A stretch of DNA of 43,533 nt. Source: Candidatus Avoscillospira avicola (GTDB lineage Bacteria; Bacillota; Clostridia; Oscillospirales; Oscillospiraceae). Of this stretch, positions 8,493 to 16,712 are shown piece by piece; the stretch's first letter is position 1; each line of letters starts with the position of its first letter. The position numbers were made by a program, and so were the translations under genes. The DNA lies in contig DVHE01000032.1 of NCBI GenBank assembly GCA_018712245.1, positions 1 to 43,533 of the forward strand, given 5' to 3'. The notes below the pieces were generated by a model. The model had not been told where the DNA came from and did no database searches. It saw nothing but the letters and a program-made list of their open reading frames with translations.

Positions 8493-10586
8493 TCAGAAAA
8501 TATGATCAAAACTGGAGGGGCGATCACACTCCAGCTCTGTCCTGAGTACCAGCAGACGGGCACAGCCGTCGGCTGCCAGACCAAAAGCGCCGTAGGCCTC
8601 GTGCTGGGGAATCGGGGGGAGTGGGAGGCATACATCGGGGAGATATATACACATTGAACCATTTTTTCGACAAAAAGTCAATCTCAATTTGCCATTTTCC
8701 GCAAAGCGCACCGGGGGCAGCGAGACGGCTTCCTGATGCCGAAGTCCGGTGCGCCGGCAGAACCAGCAGCCGTCGCGGTCAAAGCGCAGTGAAAAGTAGG
8801 AAACCGCGGAGCGGATGTGGAAGCGCACCTCCACGCCGCCGGGCCCATCGCTGTCCCATTGAAGCTGCGCCGTCACCTCCGCGCGCTGGAGAGACGCCGC
8901 GGCGTCGGAGAAGATCACAAAGTCGTCCCGAATTTCCAGCCCCCCGGGGGTGATGGCGGCGCCGGCGGCATATGTGGTGCAGCCGCGGATGGTCCGCCAG
9001 GGACTGCCGCCGAAGTCCAGCCCCCAGTCCTCCAGCGGGACGCCGGGCCAGTGAATCTGCTGGCGGACGCGGCCGTCGGTGGTGACGGCGTGGAGCGTGA
9101 AGCGCTGACGGCTCATCCGCTCCGTGGCCTCCACCAGCAGGCCGATCTCTCCGATGACGGCGTTGCCGCGGTCATCGGGGATGGTCAGCGCATAGTCCCG
9201 GGGCTCGGCGGTCAGGGCGAAGGCCGGGCCTGTGTGGCGGGGGCCGTCCACCTCCTGGGCGTAGAGCCGCAGCAGCAGGTTTTCCGGGCCGCTGAGGGTG
9301 AAGGTCAGGGTCGCGCCGGGGTAGACGGTGGGAGAAAAGCTGGGCTGGTAGCGGGCGTCGTAGACTTCGCCGGGAGTGAAGTACGTCTTGTGAAATACTC
9401 GCCCCGTTTGGTGGGGAAATGCCTGGTTGACGATGATCTGGAGCGCCCCGTCCCGCACCAGAGGCTTGAGTTCGCAGTATCGGTTGGGACGGGCTGCGAA
9501 GCCCTGGGTGCCGTAGGGGACGCGGAAGCGCCAGCCCGGCGCCAGATAGGCCGGGGGAACCTCCATGCCGGCCAATCTGGCCCCCAGCCTGGCAAAGCGC
9601 AGGGCGCTGCCGCTGATGGTGTCCAAATTCAGAGAGCCCATACAGGAGCTGGCCAGAATGCGGTCCTCCAGCGGCTCGATCAGATGCGGCGGAATGCCCT
9701 CCAGCCCCACCAGCGCCCCCAGGATGGAGCCCACGTTGCCCAAGGTGCAGTCGGTATCCCAGCCGGCCTCGCACAAAAGACAGAGGGTCTTCAAAAAGTC
9801 CTGCCGGCCGTAGAGCATGGCGGCGATCATAATGGCGGTGTTGGGGATGATATGGCACACGCCGGGGTATTTGCCGTAATCGTACCGCTCCAGCACCGTG
9901 GAAAGGCATGCCTCCCAGGAAAGCCCCTGTTCCCACAGGGCCGTCACGTCCCGCACGCAGCGGGCGTAGCCGCTCTCGGCTGGGATATATGAAAGCGCGC
10001 GGCGGAGGACCTCTCGGATGTCGCGGCAGGTGTAGGCCAGGGCGATGGCCGCCGCCACGAAGACGCCGCCGTGGATGCCGTCGCCGTCGTGGGTCACGCT
10101 GCTCATCCGCCCGGCCAGCCGGGCCGCCAGAGCCGGATCGCCGGCGCTCACATAGCCCCAGCAGTCGCTGAAAATCTGCCCGCCGATCTGCTCGGCCAGG
10201 GCGATGCCGTTGACTGCGGCGCTGCCGCTGCGGGGCGCGGGGATGCCCCGGCGCAGGTTGTGGTAGGCCGTGTCCTCGGTGGACACGCCGATGCCGCCCC
10301 ACCAGAAAAAGCCGTGGCCGTCCGCAATATAGCCGGCCAGGGTGTCGGCCATCTGCTCCACGCTGGGGTCGTCGGCGGTGAGCAGGCTGCGGACGAAGAA
10401 GAGAGGGCCGTTGGCGTCATCGTCGGCGGCGAAGACGCCGTAGTCCACCGGGTAGCCGGTGATGTGGCCGTAGGTCTCGCGAATCTCCGCCGCCGTCCAG
10501 CCCTCCACCGGCGCGCCCAGGCGGATGCCGATCAGCTTGCCCAGCCAGGCAGCATAGGTCTTCTCGTAATACGTTTCAAAATTCAT
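8493..10586 (-). CDS. ADP-ribosylglycohydrolase-fold protein with a C-terminal extension
   Basis: This 697-residue protein has two parts. Residues 1 to about 345 have the ADP-ribosylglycohydrolase (DraG/ARH) fold, whose members use two metal ions to cleave N- or O-glycosidic bonds to ribose. Metal-site candidates are D55-D57, E104-D105 in STEDTAY, HDGDG (166-170), and D277/D279 in GWDTDCTLGN. The C-terminal half (about 350-697) looks all-beta and I do not recognise it; it may be a carbohydrate-binding or LamG-like sandwich. The ATG at 10586 was chosen because the longer frame lies inside the esterase gene; the two genes overlap by 4 bases. The operon context suggests cleavage of nucleosides or ADP-ribose-like compounds, which is inference. 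No signal peptide is seen. Confidence 0.8.
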   Translation of the reverse strand: MNFETYYEKTYAAWLGKLIGIRLGAPVEGWTAAEIRETYGHITGYPVDYGVFAADDDANGPLFFVRSLLTADDPSVEQMADTLAGYIADGHGFFWWGGIGVSTEDTAYHNLRRGIPAPRSGSAAVNGIALAEQIGGQIFSDCWGYVSAGDPALAARLAGRMSSVTHDGDGIHGGVFVAAAIALAYTCRDIREVLRRALSYIPAESGYARCVRDVTALWEQGLSWEACLSTVLERYDYGKYPGVCHIIPNTAIMIAAMLYGRQDFLKTLCLLCEAGWDTDCTLGNVGSILGALVGLEGIPPHLIEPLEDRILASSCMGSLNLDTISGSALRFARLGARLAGMEVPPAYLAPGWRFRVPYGTQGFAARPNRYCELKPLVRDGALQIIVNQAFPHQTGRVFHKTYFTPGEVYDARYQPSFSPTVYPGATLTFTLSGPENLLLRLYAQEVDGPRHTGPAFALTAEPRDYALTIPDDRGNAVIGEIGLLVEATERMSRQRFTLHAVTTDGRVRQQIHWPGVPLEDWGLDFGGSPWRTIRGCTTYAAGAAITPGGLEIRDDFVIFSDAAASLQRAEVTAQLQWDSDGPGGVEVRFHIRSAVSYFSLRFDRDGCWFCRRTGLRHQEAVSLPPVRFAENGKLRLTFCRKNGSMCIYLPDVCLPLPPIPQHEAYGAFGLAADGCARLLVLRTELECDRPSSFDHIF

Positions 10587-11464
10587 GGCGTTTCCTCCAG
10601 GAAGCGGAACATACGGCGGAGATTTGCATCGGTGAAGAACCAGGGATCGGTGTGGACCAGCCCGGGCGCGCATTCATAGTGCAGCGGCACCGCGGGGCAC
10701 CGGGCCTCCATGGCCCGGGCCAGCTCCTCGGATTGGAGGTACGGCACCAGGGTGTCCTGATCGCCGTGCTGGAGCCAGAGCCGCGGCATATCCGGGCGGA
10801 GAAAGTGGACGGGACTGGCCAGGCGGCGGGTTTCCGCGTCCTGCCAGCGGGGTCCCAGGAAGAGACCCAGGACGGAATCGGCTGCCAGAGGCGATTCGGC
10901 AAAGCCGCACCGGCGGGCCTGGTCGTTGAGCGTGTCCACATCGGTGACGGGGTAGAAGATCACCAGGCTGGAGACCGCCGTGGAAAGCCCCTCCAGGCCC
11001 AGGGCCGCATCCGGCAGCAGGGCCGTTTCCAGGGCCAGGTGCCCGCCGGCGGACTCTCCCCAGAGCGTCAGGCGGCTGGTGTCCAGATGCAGCTCTCGGG
11101 CGTGGGTGTGGAGGAAGTGGACGGCCCGCTTCAGGTCTGAGATGGGACGGGGGAAGACGTCGTCCAGAGCCAGGGTGTACTGGGCCACGGCGCAGGCGTA
11201 GCCGAACCGCAGGGGCGCCAGCATGGCCTCCACGTATTTGGAGCGGCGAAAGCCGCTGACCCAGCCGCCGCCGAAGACCAGCAGGAAGACCGGGTACGTC
11301 TCCCGGGGCTCTTGGGGGTAGTAGAGGTCCAGTAAAAGGTCGGGGTCGTCGCTGTAGCGGAGGTCTGCCAGGCGGTGGGGGAACAGGCGCTCGTCCATGT
11401 GGCCCAGGTCAAAGGCCAGGAAGGCGCGGAGCTTCTCGGTCATGACGATGTCGGTGCGCTTCAC
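10583..11464 (-). CDS. alpha/beta-hydrolase (BD-FAE/hormone-sensitive-lipase-like esterase)
   Basis: This 293-residue hydrolase has a clear nucleophile elbow GESAGG with S138, an oxyanion-hole loop FGGGW (64-68) in place of the usual HGGGW, a late HGDQDTLVP supplying Asp, and a likely catalytic His in LVHTDPW. The family includes carboxylesterases, acetyl-xylan-type esterases and kynurenine formamidases. The GTG at 11464 is preceded by AAAGGAG at good spacing; an in-frame ATG seven codons later is possible. It lies between udp and the glycohydrolase-like gene, so it may remove acyl groups from modified nucleosides, but the sequence does not prove that. Confidence 0.82.
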   Translation of the reverse strand: MKRTDIVMTEKLRAFLAFDLGHMDERLFPHRLADLRYSDDPDLLLDLYYPQEPRETYPVFLLVFGGGWVSGFRRSKYVEAMLAPLRFGYACAVAQYTLALDDVFPRPISDLKRAVHFLHTHARELHLDTSRLTLWGESAGGHLALETALLPDAALGLEGLSTAVSSLVIFYPVTDVDTLNDQARRCGFAESPLAADSVLGLFLGPRWQDAETRRLASPVHFLRPDMPRLWLQHGDQDTLVPYLQSEELARAMEARCPAVPLHYECAPGLVHTDPWFFTDANLRRMFRFLEETP

Positions 11465-11483
11465 GGCGTTCTCCTTTCGACGG

Positions 11484-12260
11484 TCAGGCGTTGGCGCTGT
11501 CCTGGACGATGAGCAGCTTCAGGGCCTCCACAGCGACGGAGATTGCGCGGCTGGAATCGTGGACCTGGATGTCCTCCAGGCCCATGGCCCGGCGGGTCTG
11601 GTTGCCCAGCACCGCCAGCACGCTGCCTACCCGGACGCGGCGCACCGCGCCGACGATAAAGAGCGTAGCGCTCTCCATTTCGCTGGTCAGGGCGCCGCAG
11701 CGGAGCCAGGCCTCCCACTTGTCCTTGAGCCAGGGCCCAACAGGCATGGAGTCCGGGTCGTGCTGGCCGTAGAAGCTGTCCTTGCACTGGACCACGCCGG
11801 TGTGGAAGCGCCAGCCGCCGGCCTTGGCCGCCTGGCGCAGGGCGTTGACCACGTCGATGTCAGCCACGGCGGGATACTCCAGGGGCGCGTACTCGCGGCT
11901 GGTGCCGTCCAGGCGAACGGCGCCGGTGGCCACCACCAGGTCGCCGCCCAGGACCTCCGGCTGCATCCCGCCGCTGGTGCCCACCCGGATGAAGGTGTGG
12001 GCGCCGCACTGGACGCACTCCTCCAGGGCGATGGCGGCGCTGGGGCCGCCGATGCCGGTGCTGCACACGCTCACGGGCGTGCCCAGGAGCGTGCCGGTGT
12101 AAATGGTGTATTCCCGGTTGGACGCCACCAGCCGGGGCGCGTCAAACAGCGCCGCGATCTTCTCACACCGGCCTGGATCTCCGGGCAGGATGACGTAAGC
12201 GCCGATATCGCCTTGGTTGATTTTCAGATGAAATGCTTCTCCGTGGGTATATGCCAGCAT
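11484..12260 (-). CDS. udp: uridine phosphorylase
   Basis: It catalyses reversible phosphorolysis of uridine to uracil and ribose 1-phosphate. The 258-residue protein matches the NP-I family: [12 protein letters not shown] for phosphate binding, [36 protein letters not shown] (very like E. coli Udp), and SEMESATLF for ribose binding. The ATG at 12260 has AAGGAGG eight bases upstream. It is the first gene of the leftward operon. Its product, ribose 1-phosphate, can be isomerised by the deoB product encoded on the opposite arm. Transcription probably starts near 12309 from the TATAAT at 12316-12321 under control of the adjacent palindrome. Confidence 0.95.
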   Translation of the reverse strand: MLAYTHGEAFHLKINQGDIGAYVILPGDPGRCEKIAALFDAPRLVASNREYTIYTGTLLGTPVSVCSTGIGGPSAAIALEECVQCGAHTFIRVGTSGGMQPEVLGGDLVVATGAVRLDGTSREYAPLEYPAVADIDVVNALRQAAKAGGWRFHTGVVQCKDSFYGQHDPDSMPVGPWLKDKWEAWLRCGALTSEMESATLFIVGAVRRVRVGSVLAVLGNQTRRAMGLEDIQVHDSSRAISVAVEALKLLIVQDSANA

Positions 12261-12315
12261 GGAAGGTGCCTCCTTATTGGAAATAAACATGGGGTTTGGA
12301 TGGGGATTCAAATCT

Positions 12316-12355
12316 ATTATACCGGGATTTCGCCGCTCCGCCTATGACATATGTC
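12316..12355 (-). promoter_or_regulatory. udp-operon promoter with class II palindromic operator
   Basis: A perfect TATAAT -10 box lies on the minus strand at 12321-12316, predicting a start near 12309. The -35 position (12344-12339) reads TAGGCG, far from consensus. The perfect palindrome GACATATGTC at 12346-12355 is centred at -41.5 from that start, where class II Crp/Fnr activators bind. The start site and binding are inferred. Confidence 0.7.
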
Positions 12356-12401
12356 GTACTTGTCCCTTCGAAACGTGCTGAAATTTACTTTTTGATTTTG
12401 T

Positions 12402-12441
12402 GACTTATGTCCTATGGCGTTTGGAGGATGTGTGTTATACT
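12402..12441 (+). promoter_or_regulatory. yeiL-deoD-deoB promoter with class II operator
   Basis: The -10 box TATACT is at 12436-12441, predicting a start near 12448. The -35 position (12413-12418) reads TATGGC and is poor. GACTTATGTC at 12402-12411 differs by one base from the palindrome at 12346-12355 and is also centred at -41.5. This predicts an activator-dependent, autoregulated promoter mirroring the udp promoter. Confidence 0.68.
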
Positions 12442-12496
12442 ATATCCATACCCGATTACCCTTCGCCTGCCGCGGCATAGTTGGAAGAGGTGCCCC

Positions 12497-13171
12497 ATGC
12501 GACAGATTCACGATCCCGCCCAGGTGCGGCGGGCCATCGAAGCCTACGGCCTGGAAACCCTGTTTTCCCAGGATCTCGCAGCCATGGGTGAGCTGTATCA
12601 ATTTGAAAAAAAGGAATATCTGATGTACCAGGGCGCCGTAGCGGCGCGGCTGTATCTGCTGCTCTCCGGCAGTGTCAAGGTGTTTCAGTATACCGTCAGC
12701 GGAAAGACGCACTGTCAGCAGTATTTCAACTCCCTGGAGATTCTTGGGGAGACCGATGCCCTCTGGGGCATTCCCTGCGTGGGCAATGTGGTGGCGCTGA
12801 CAGACTGCCTGTGCCTGGGAATCTCCCTGGAGCGCTACGGCGCTGCCCTGCGCAGCGACCTGACCTTTGTGCGCCATGTGGCCCAGGTACTGGCGCAGCG
12901 GTTGGCGTCCAAAAGTGAACACACCCTGCTGGAGCCGCTGGAGCTTCGGTTGGCGGCCTTTATGCTGCGGGTCCGGCGGGGAGACCGCTTCGAGCTGAGT
13001 ATGCAGGAGACGGCGAAAATGCTCGATTCCAGCTATCGCCATCTGCAGCGCGTCATCTACGCCATGTGCCGGATGCACCTTCTGGCCAAAACCGACTACG
13101 GCTATCAAATCCTCAATGTAGAAGCGCTGGAGGCCCTGGCCCGCGGCCAGTGGACCCTGGGTAAAAGTTAG
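12497..13171 (+). CDS. yeiL: Crp/Fnr-family regulator, YeiL-like
   Basis: This 224-residue regulator has an N-terminal cyclic-nucleotide-binding-like beta-roll (about 25-115), a dimerisation helix (about 120-145) and a C-terminal winged helix-turn-helix with recognition region ETAKMLDSSYRHLQRVI (171-187). It resembles E. coli YeiL, which also sits beside nucleoside genes (rihB, nupX). Cysteines at 73, 94, 104 and 106 leave open a redox or metal input, but no recognised Fe-S signature is evident. The ATG at 12497 follows GGAAGAGG. It heads the deoD-deoB arm and diverges from udp. Two palindromes between the arms are its obvious candidate operators. The effector is unknown. Confidence 0.85.
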   Translation: MRQIHDPAQVRRAIEAYGLETLFSQDLAAMGELYQFEKKEYLMYQGAVAARLYLLLSGSVKVFQYTVSGKTHCQQYFNSLEILGETDALWGIPCVGNVVALTDCLCLGISLERYGAALRSDLTFVRHVAQVLAQRLASKSEHTLLEPLELRLAAFMLRVRRGDRFELSMQETAKMLDSSYRHLQRVIYAMCRMHLLAKTDYGYQILNVEALEALARGQWTLGKS

Positions 13172-13228
13172 TCTTGCAACGGACCGGGCTTTCAGAGCCG
13201 GGTCCCCACAGAAAAGGAGGTTTTATCT

Positions 13229-13954
13229 ATGTCTACCCCCCACAATGAAGCAGCCGTCGGCCAATTTGCCAAAACCGTCCTGATGCCGGGAGATCCCCTC
13301 CGGGCCAAGTTTATCGCGGAGACCTTTTTGGAAAATCCCCAGCTGGTCAACTCCGTCCGGGGTATGCTGGGCTTTACCGGTACATACCACGGCGTACCGG
13401 TCTCAGTGATGGGCCACGGCATGGGCATCCCCAGCATCGGCATCTATTCCTACGAACTCTTCTCCCACTACGATGTGGACCGGATCATCCGAATCGGCAG
13501 CGCCGGCAGCTATGACCCCGCCGTCAAGCTCTATGACGTGGTGTTGGCCCAGGGCGCGGTCAGCGAATCCACCTTTGCCAAGGTGATGTCCGGCTATGAG
13601 GGAGATATCACCTATCCCAGCGCCGCCCTCAACGACCGGCTGCGCCAGGCCGCCGGCAAGCTGGGTATCCCCCTGGCAGAAGGCAATGTCCACTCTGCGG
13701 ACGTGTTTTACCGCCAAGAGAGCGGCGAAAAGCCTACTTACTGGGAAAAGCTCCGGGATGAGCGCAACTGCGTGGCCGTGGAGATGGAGAGCTTTGCCCT
13801 GTTCCACAACGCCAACGTGCTGGGCAAGGAGGCGGCCTGCCTTTTGACGATTTCCGACAGCTTTGTGAGCCCGGAGATCACCACACCCGAGGAGCGCCAG
13901 ACCTGCTTTACCAATATGATGAAGGTGGCGCTGGAAGCAGCCACCATGGTATAA
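13229..13954 (+). CDS. deoD: purine nucleoside phosphorylase, DeoD type
   Basis: It phosphorolyses purine (deoxy)ribonucleosides to base plus (deoxy)ribose 1-phosphate. The 241-residue protein is a bacterial hexameric-type PNP: MPGDPLRAKFIAE (phosphate loop), GHGMGIPS, IGSAGSYDP, VAVEMESFALF (ribose) and TISDSF, where the Asp is the catalytic acid equivalent to E. coli D204. The ATG at 13229 follows AAAAGGAGG. It lies 57 bases after the regulator and 12 before deoB. A partly mismatched hairpin (GGACC...GGTCC) occupies the gap before it and may tune expression. Confidence 0.96.
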   Translation: MSTPHNEAAVGQFAKTVLMPGDPLRAKFIAETFLENPQLVNSVRGMLGFTGTYHGVPVSVMGHGMGIPSIGIYSYELFSHYDVDRIIRIGSAGSYDPAVKLYDVVLAQGAVSESTFAKVMSGYEGDITYPSAALNDRLRQAAGKLGIPLAEGNVHSADVFYRQESGEKPTYWEKLRDERNCVAVEMESFALFHNANVLGKEAACLLTISDSFVSPEITTPEERQTCFTNMMKVALEAATMV

Positions 13955-13966
13955 GGAGGCGGCCTG

Positions 13967-15124
13967 ATGAAACGCATCTTTATTATCGTGCTGGATTCCC
14001 TGGGCATCGGCGCTGAGCCGGACGCCGCGGACTTCGGCGACGTGGGTGCCAACACCCTCCGCTCCGTCTCGGCGGGCAAGGGCTTTGCCATCCCGCACCT
14101 GCTGGAGGCCGGCATCGGCAACCTGGACGGGGTGGATTACCTGCCTCGGACGGACAAGCCCACTGCCGCGCTGGCCCGGCTCCAGGAGCGCTCCCGGGGA
14201 AAGGACACCACCATCGGTCACTGGGAGCTGGCGGGCGTCGTCTCTCCCACCCCGCTGCCCACTTACCCCAACGGCTTCCCCGCCGAGGTGCTGGATGCCT
14301 TCACCCAGGCCACGGGCCGTGGCGTGCTGTGCAACAAGCCCTATTCCGGCACGGAGGTCATCAAGGACTACGGCGAGGAGCATCTGAAAACCGGAAAGCT
14401 CATCGTCTATACCTCGGCTGACTCCGTCTTCCAGATCGCTGCCCACGAATCCCTGGTGCCCCCGGAGCAGCTCTATGAATACTGCCGCGCCGCCCGGAAA
14501 ATCCTCCAGGGCAAGCACGGCGTGGGCCGCGTCATTGCCCGGCCCTTTGAAGGGGAGTGGCCCTTCCACCGCACCACCAACCGCCATGACTTCTCCCTGA
14601 TCCCGCCCCGCACCATGCTCAACGCCATTTCCGAGCAGGGACAGGCCGCCATCGGCGTGGGAAAGATCAACGACATCTTTGCCGGCAGCGGCATCACCGA
14701 GTCCATCCCCACCCGGGGCAATACCGACGGCCTTGCCAAGACCCTGGCGCTGGCGGACCGGGACTTCCAAGGCCTGTGCTTTGTGAACCTGGTGGATTTC
14801 GATATGCTCTACGGCCACCGGCAGGACCCCGACGGCTATGCCGCCGCTGTGGCGGAGTTTGACCGGTGGCTGCCGGACTTCCTCCAGAAGCTGGGGCCGG
14901 AGGACATGGTCTTTATCACCGCGGACCACGGCTGCGACCCCTCGGATCAGTCCACCGACCATACCCGCGAGTATGTCCCGCTGCTGGCCCTGGGCCAGGG
15001 CATCGAGCCGGTGAACCTGGGAACCCGCTCCACGTTTGCCGATCTGGCCGCCACGGTCTGTGAGCTGCTGGGCGTCACCTATGAGACGCCCGGCGAGAGC
15101 TTTGCGAAGGCGATTCTGCGCTGA
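13967..15124 (+). CDS. deoB: phosphopentomutase
   Basis: It interconverts (deoxy)ribose 1-phosphate and 5-phosphate, linking both phosphorylases in this island to the pentose phosphate pathway. The 385-residue protein belongs to the alkaline-phosphatase superfamily. Metal ligands appear in VLDSLGIG (D10), ADHGCDPSD and DHTREYVP, and SRGKDTTIGHWE holds the Thr that is phosphorylated in the B. cereus enzyme. The ATG at 13967 follows AAGGAGG, 12 bases after deoD, so the two are co-transcribed. No deoC or cdd is present in the window, so deoxyribose 5-phosphate cleavage must be encoded elsewhere. Confidence 0.96.
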   Translation: MKRIFIIVLDSLGIGAEPDAADFGDVGANTLRSVSAGKGFAIPHLLEAGIGNLDGVDYLPRTDKPTAALARLQERSRGKDTTIGHWELAGVVSPTPLPTYPNGFPAEVLDAFTQATGRGVLCNKPYSGTEVIKDYGEEHLKTGKLIVYTSADSVFQIAAHESLVPPEQLYEYCRAARKILQGKHGVGRVIARPFEGEWPFHRTTNRHDFSLIPPRTMLNAISEQGQAAIGVGKINDIFAGSGITESIPTRGNTDGLAKTLALADRDFQGLCFVNLVDFDMLYGHRQDPDGYAAAVAEFDRWLPDFLQKLGPEDMVFITADHGCDPSDQSTDHTREYVPLLALGQGIEPVNLGTRSTFADLAATVCELLGVTYETPGESFAKAILR

Positions 15125-15148
15125 CCGGCGGGGCCAAAACAAGTATTT

Positions 15149-15179
15149 CCGGGCCTGCCGCCTTGTGCGGCAGGCCCGG
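15149..15179. repeat. GC-rich hairpin, copy 1 of a duplicated element
   Basis: The 13-base arms at 15149-15161 and 15167-15179 pair perfectly around CTTGT, 24 bases after the deoB stop. There is no T tract. It may stabilise or end the deoB transcript. A 32-base window here matches the one starting at 15345 at 30 positions. Confidence 0.65.
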
Positions 15180-15273
15180 GCAAACTGTAAAAAAACTACG
15201 CTAAAATCCACCGCGATAGAGTAGCGGGGGGTGTGTGCGGGGGGGCGAAGGGCCCCATGCACGTTCAATCAGG

Positions 15274-15305
15274 TCGTTTTTGCAGCTTTTTGAAGTTGCA
15301 AAAAC
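15274..15305. repeat. hairpin with CGTTTTTGCA arms
   Basis: Ten-base arms at 15274-15283 and 15296-15305 are complementary around a 12-base loop. It lies between the two copies of the GC hairpin and its role is unknown. Confidence 0.45.
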
Positions 15306-15344
15306 GGGGGACAGCGGGGCGAAAATACTTTTTCGACACGCTGT

Positions 15345-15375
15345 CCGGGCCTGCCGTCTTGTTCGGCAGGCCCGG
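15345..15375. repeat. GC-rich hairpin, copy 2 of the duplicated element
   Basis: Arms at 15345-15356 and 15364-15375 pair over 12 bases around a 7-base loop. Compared with copy 1, the two differing bases are both at the loop-closing pair (C/G becomes T/T). It lies about 55 bases upstream of the oxidoreductase start, so it is in that gene's leader or promoter zone. Confidence 0.6.
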
Positions 15376-15430
15376 GTTCAGGCTGGAGCCGCGGCATTCA
15401 GGCGGCTCCGTTGCAGAAAGGAAGAAAATT

Positions 15431-16684
15431 ATGGTTTCAGCCATTTTGATCGGTGCGGGCCAGCGGGGCATGGATGCTTACGCGGCCTACGCGCTGCAAT
15501 ATCCCCAGCGCTTCCGGGTGGTGGCGGTGGCGGAGCCGGATGAGGCCCGCCGCACCGCCATGGCCCGGAGCCACAAAATTCCACCGGAGCGGTGCTTTGC
15601 CGACTGGCGGCCGCTGCTGGCCCTGGGCAAAATCGCTGACTGCGCCATGGTCTGCACCCAGGACCGCTACCATGTGGAGCCGGCAGAGGCGGCGCTGAAG
15701 CTGGGCTACCACGTCTTGTGTGAAAAGCCCATGCACCCCGAGGCCGACCAGTGCATCCGTCTGGCCGAAGCCGCCAAGGCCTCCGGCAAGACGCTGACCA
15801 TCTGCCATGTGCTGCGCTATTCCCCGTTCTTCACCAAGATCAAGGAACTGCTGGATCAGGGCCGCATCGGTCAGCTGATGGCGGTGCAGCACATCGAGGG
15901 CGTGGCCTTCTGGCACCAGGCCCACAGCTTTGTCCGAGGCAACTGGCGCAACAGCCGGGAGAGCAGCCCGATGATTCTGCAAAAATCCTGCCACGATATG
16001 GACATCCTTCTGTGGCTGGTGGGCAAGCACTGCCAGAGCGTCTCCAGCTATGGCTCCCTGACCCACTTCCGCCCGGAGAACGCGCCGCCGGGCAGCACCG
16101 AGCGGTGCTATGACGGCTGCCCCCACACCGGAGACTGCCCCTACTTCTGCGGGAAAATCTATGAAGAGGACGGCGGCATTGCCCCCGGCTTCCGCCGGGT
16201 GGTGGCGCTGGACGGCACGGCGGAGGCCGTGGCCGAGGCGCTGCGCACCGGGCCCTACGGTCGGTGCGTGTACCGCTGCGACAACGACGTGGTGGACCAC
16301 CAGGTGGTCAATCTGCTCTTTGAAGGCGGCGTCACAGCCAGCTTTACCATGTGCGCCTTCACCTATCACTGCAGCCGGACCATCAATCTGATGGGAACCC
16401 GGGGGCAGATTTTGGGCGACATGGAAAAGAACCAGATCACCCTCTGGGACTTCCTCACCGGCAACCGGGAGGAAATCACCATCAAGACGCCCAAGAGCGG
16501 CCACTCCGGCAGCGACACGGGACTGATGGAGGGCTTCCTGCGCACTGTGGAGACCGACGGCGCCTTCCAGCGCTCCTCCGCGGAGATGAGCCTGGAGAGT
16601 CACCTGATGGCCCTGGCTGCCGAAGAGAGCCGTCTCACCGGAAAAACCGTGAATTTGCAGGCGTTCCGCAGCCGCATGGCCTGA
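15431..16684 (+). CDS. Gfo/Idh/MocA-family NAD(P)-dependent oxidoreductase
   Basis: This 417-residue sugar-type oxidoreductase has an N-terminal Rossmann fold (LIGAGQRGMDA, residues 5-15) and the family's EKP motif at 98-100 (CEKPMHPEAD). The catalytic-lysine-type site and HDMDILLWLVG follow in the C-terminal alpha/beta domain. An unusual feature is a Cys cluster C226-x3-C230-x5-C236-x3-C240, which could bind a metal. The ATG at 15431 follows GAAAGGAAG; a longer frame upstream would run through the hairpin region and is rejected. It forms a likely operon with the esterase 28 bases downstream. The substrate is probably a sugar or inositol derivative but is not determined. Confidence 0.85.
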   Translation: MVSAILIGAGQRGMDAYAAYALQYPQRFRVVAVAEPDEARRTAMARSHKIPPERCFADWRPLLALGKIADCAMVCTQDRYHVEPAEAALKLGYHVLCEKPMHPEADQCIRLAEAAKASGKTLTICHVLRYSPFFTKIKELLDQGRIGQLMAVQHIEGVAFWHQAHSFVRGNWRNSRESSPMILQKSCHDMDILLWLVGKHCQSVSSYGSLTHFRPENAPPGSTERCYDGCPHTGDCPYFCGKIYEEDGGIAPGFRRVVALDGTAEAVAEALRTGPYGRCVYRCDNDVVDHQVVNLLFEGGVTASFTMCAFTYHCSRTINLMGTRGQILGDMEKNQITLWDFLTGNREEITIKTPKSGHSGSDTGLMEGFLRTVETDGAFQRSSAEMSLESHLMALAAEESRLTGKTVNLQAFRSRMA

Positions 16685-16712
16685 CGCGCCGCGGCCAGAA
16701 AGGAGTTTTACT

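Larger units (their letters stand above)
15125..15430. other. 306-base intergenic region with three hairpins
   Basis: I see no gene here. The stretch contains two nearly identical GC-rich hairpins (15149-15179 and 15345-15375), a third A/T-stem hairpin (15274-15305), and an IR of GGACAGCG/CGCTGTCC bracketing a CGAAAA/TTTTCG inner stem just before the second GC hairpin. The last part carries the ribosome site of the oxidoreductase gene. Confidence 0.6.

Noticed and set aside
13403-15268. Minus-strand open frame of 621 codons across deoD and deoB
   Set aside because: Both genes on the plus strand are unambiguous enzymes. The antisense frame has no recognisable motif.
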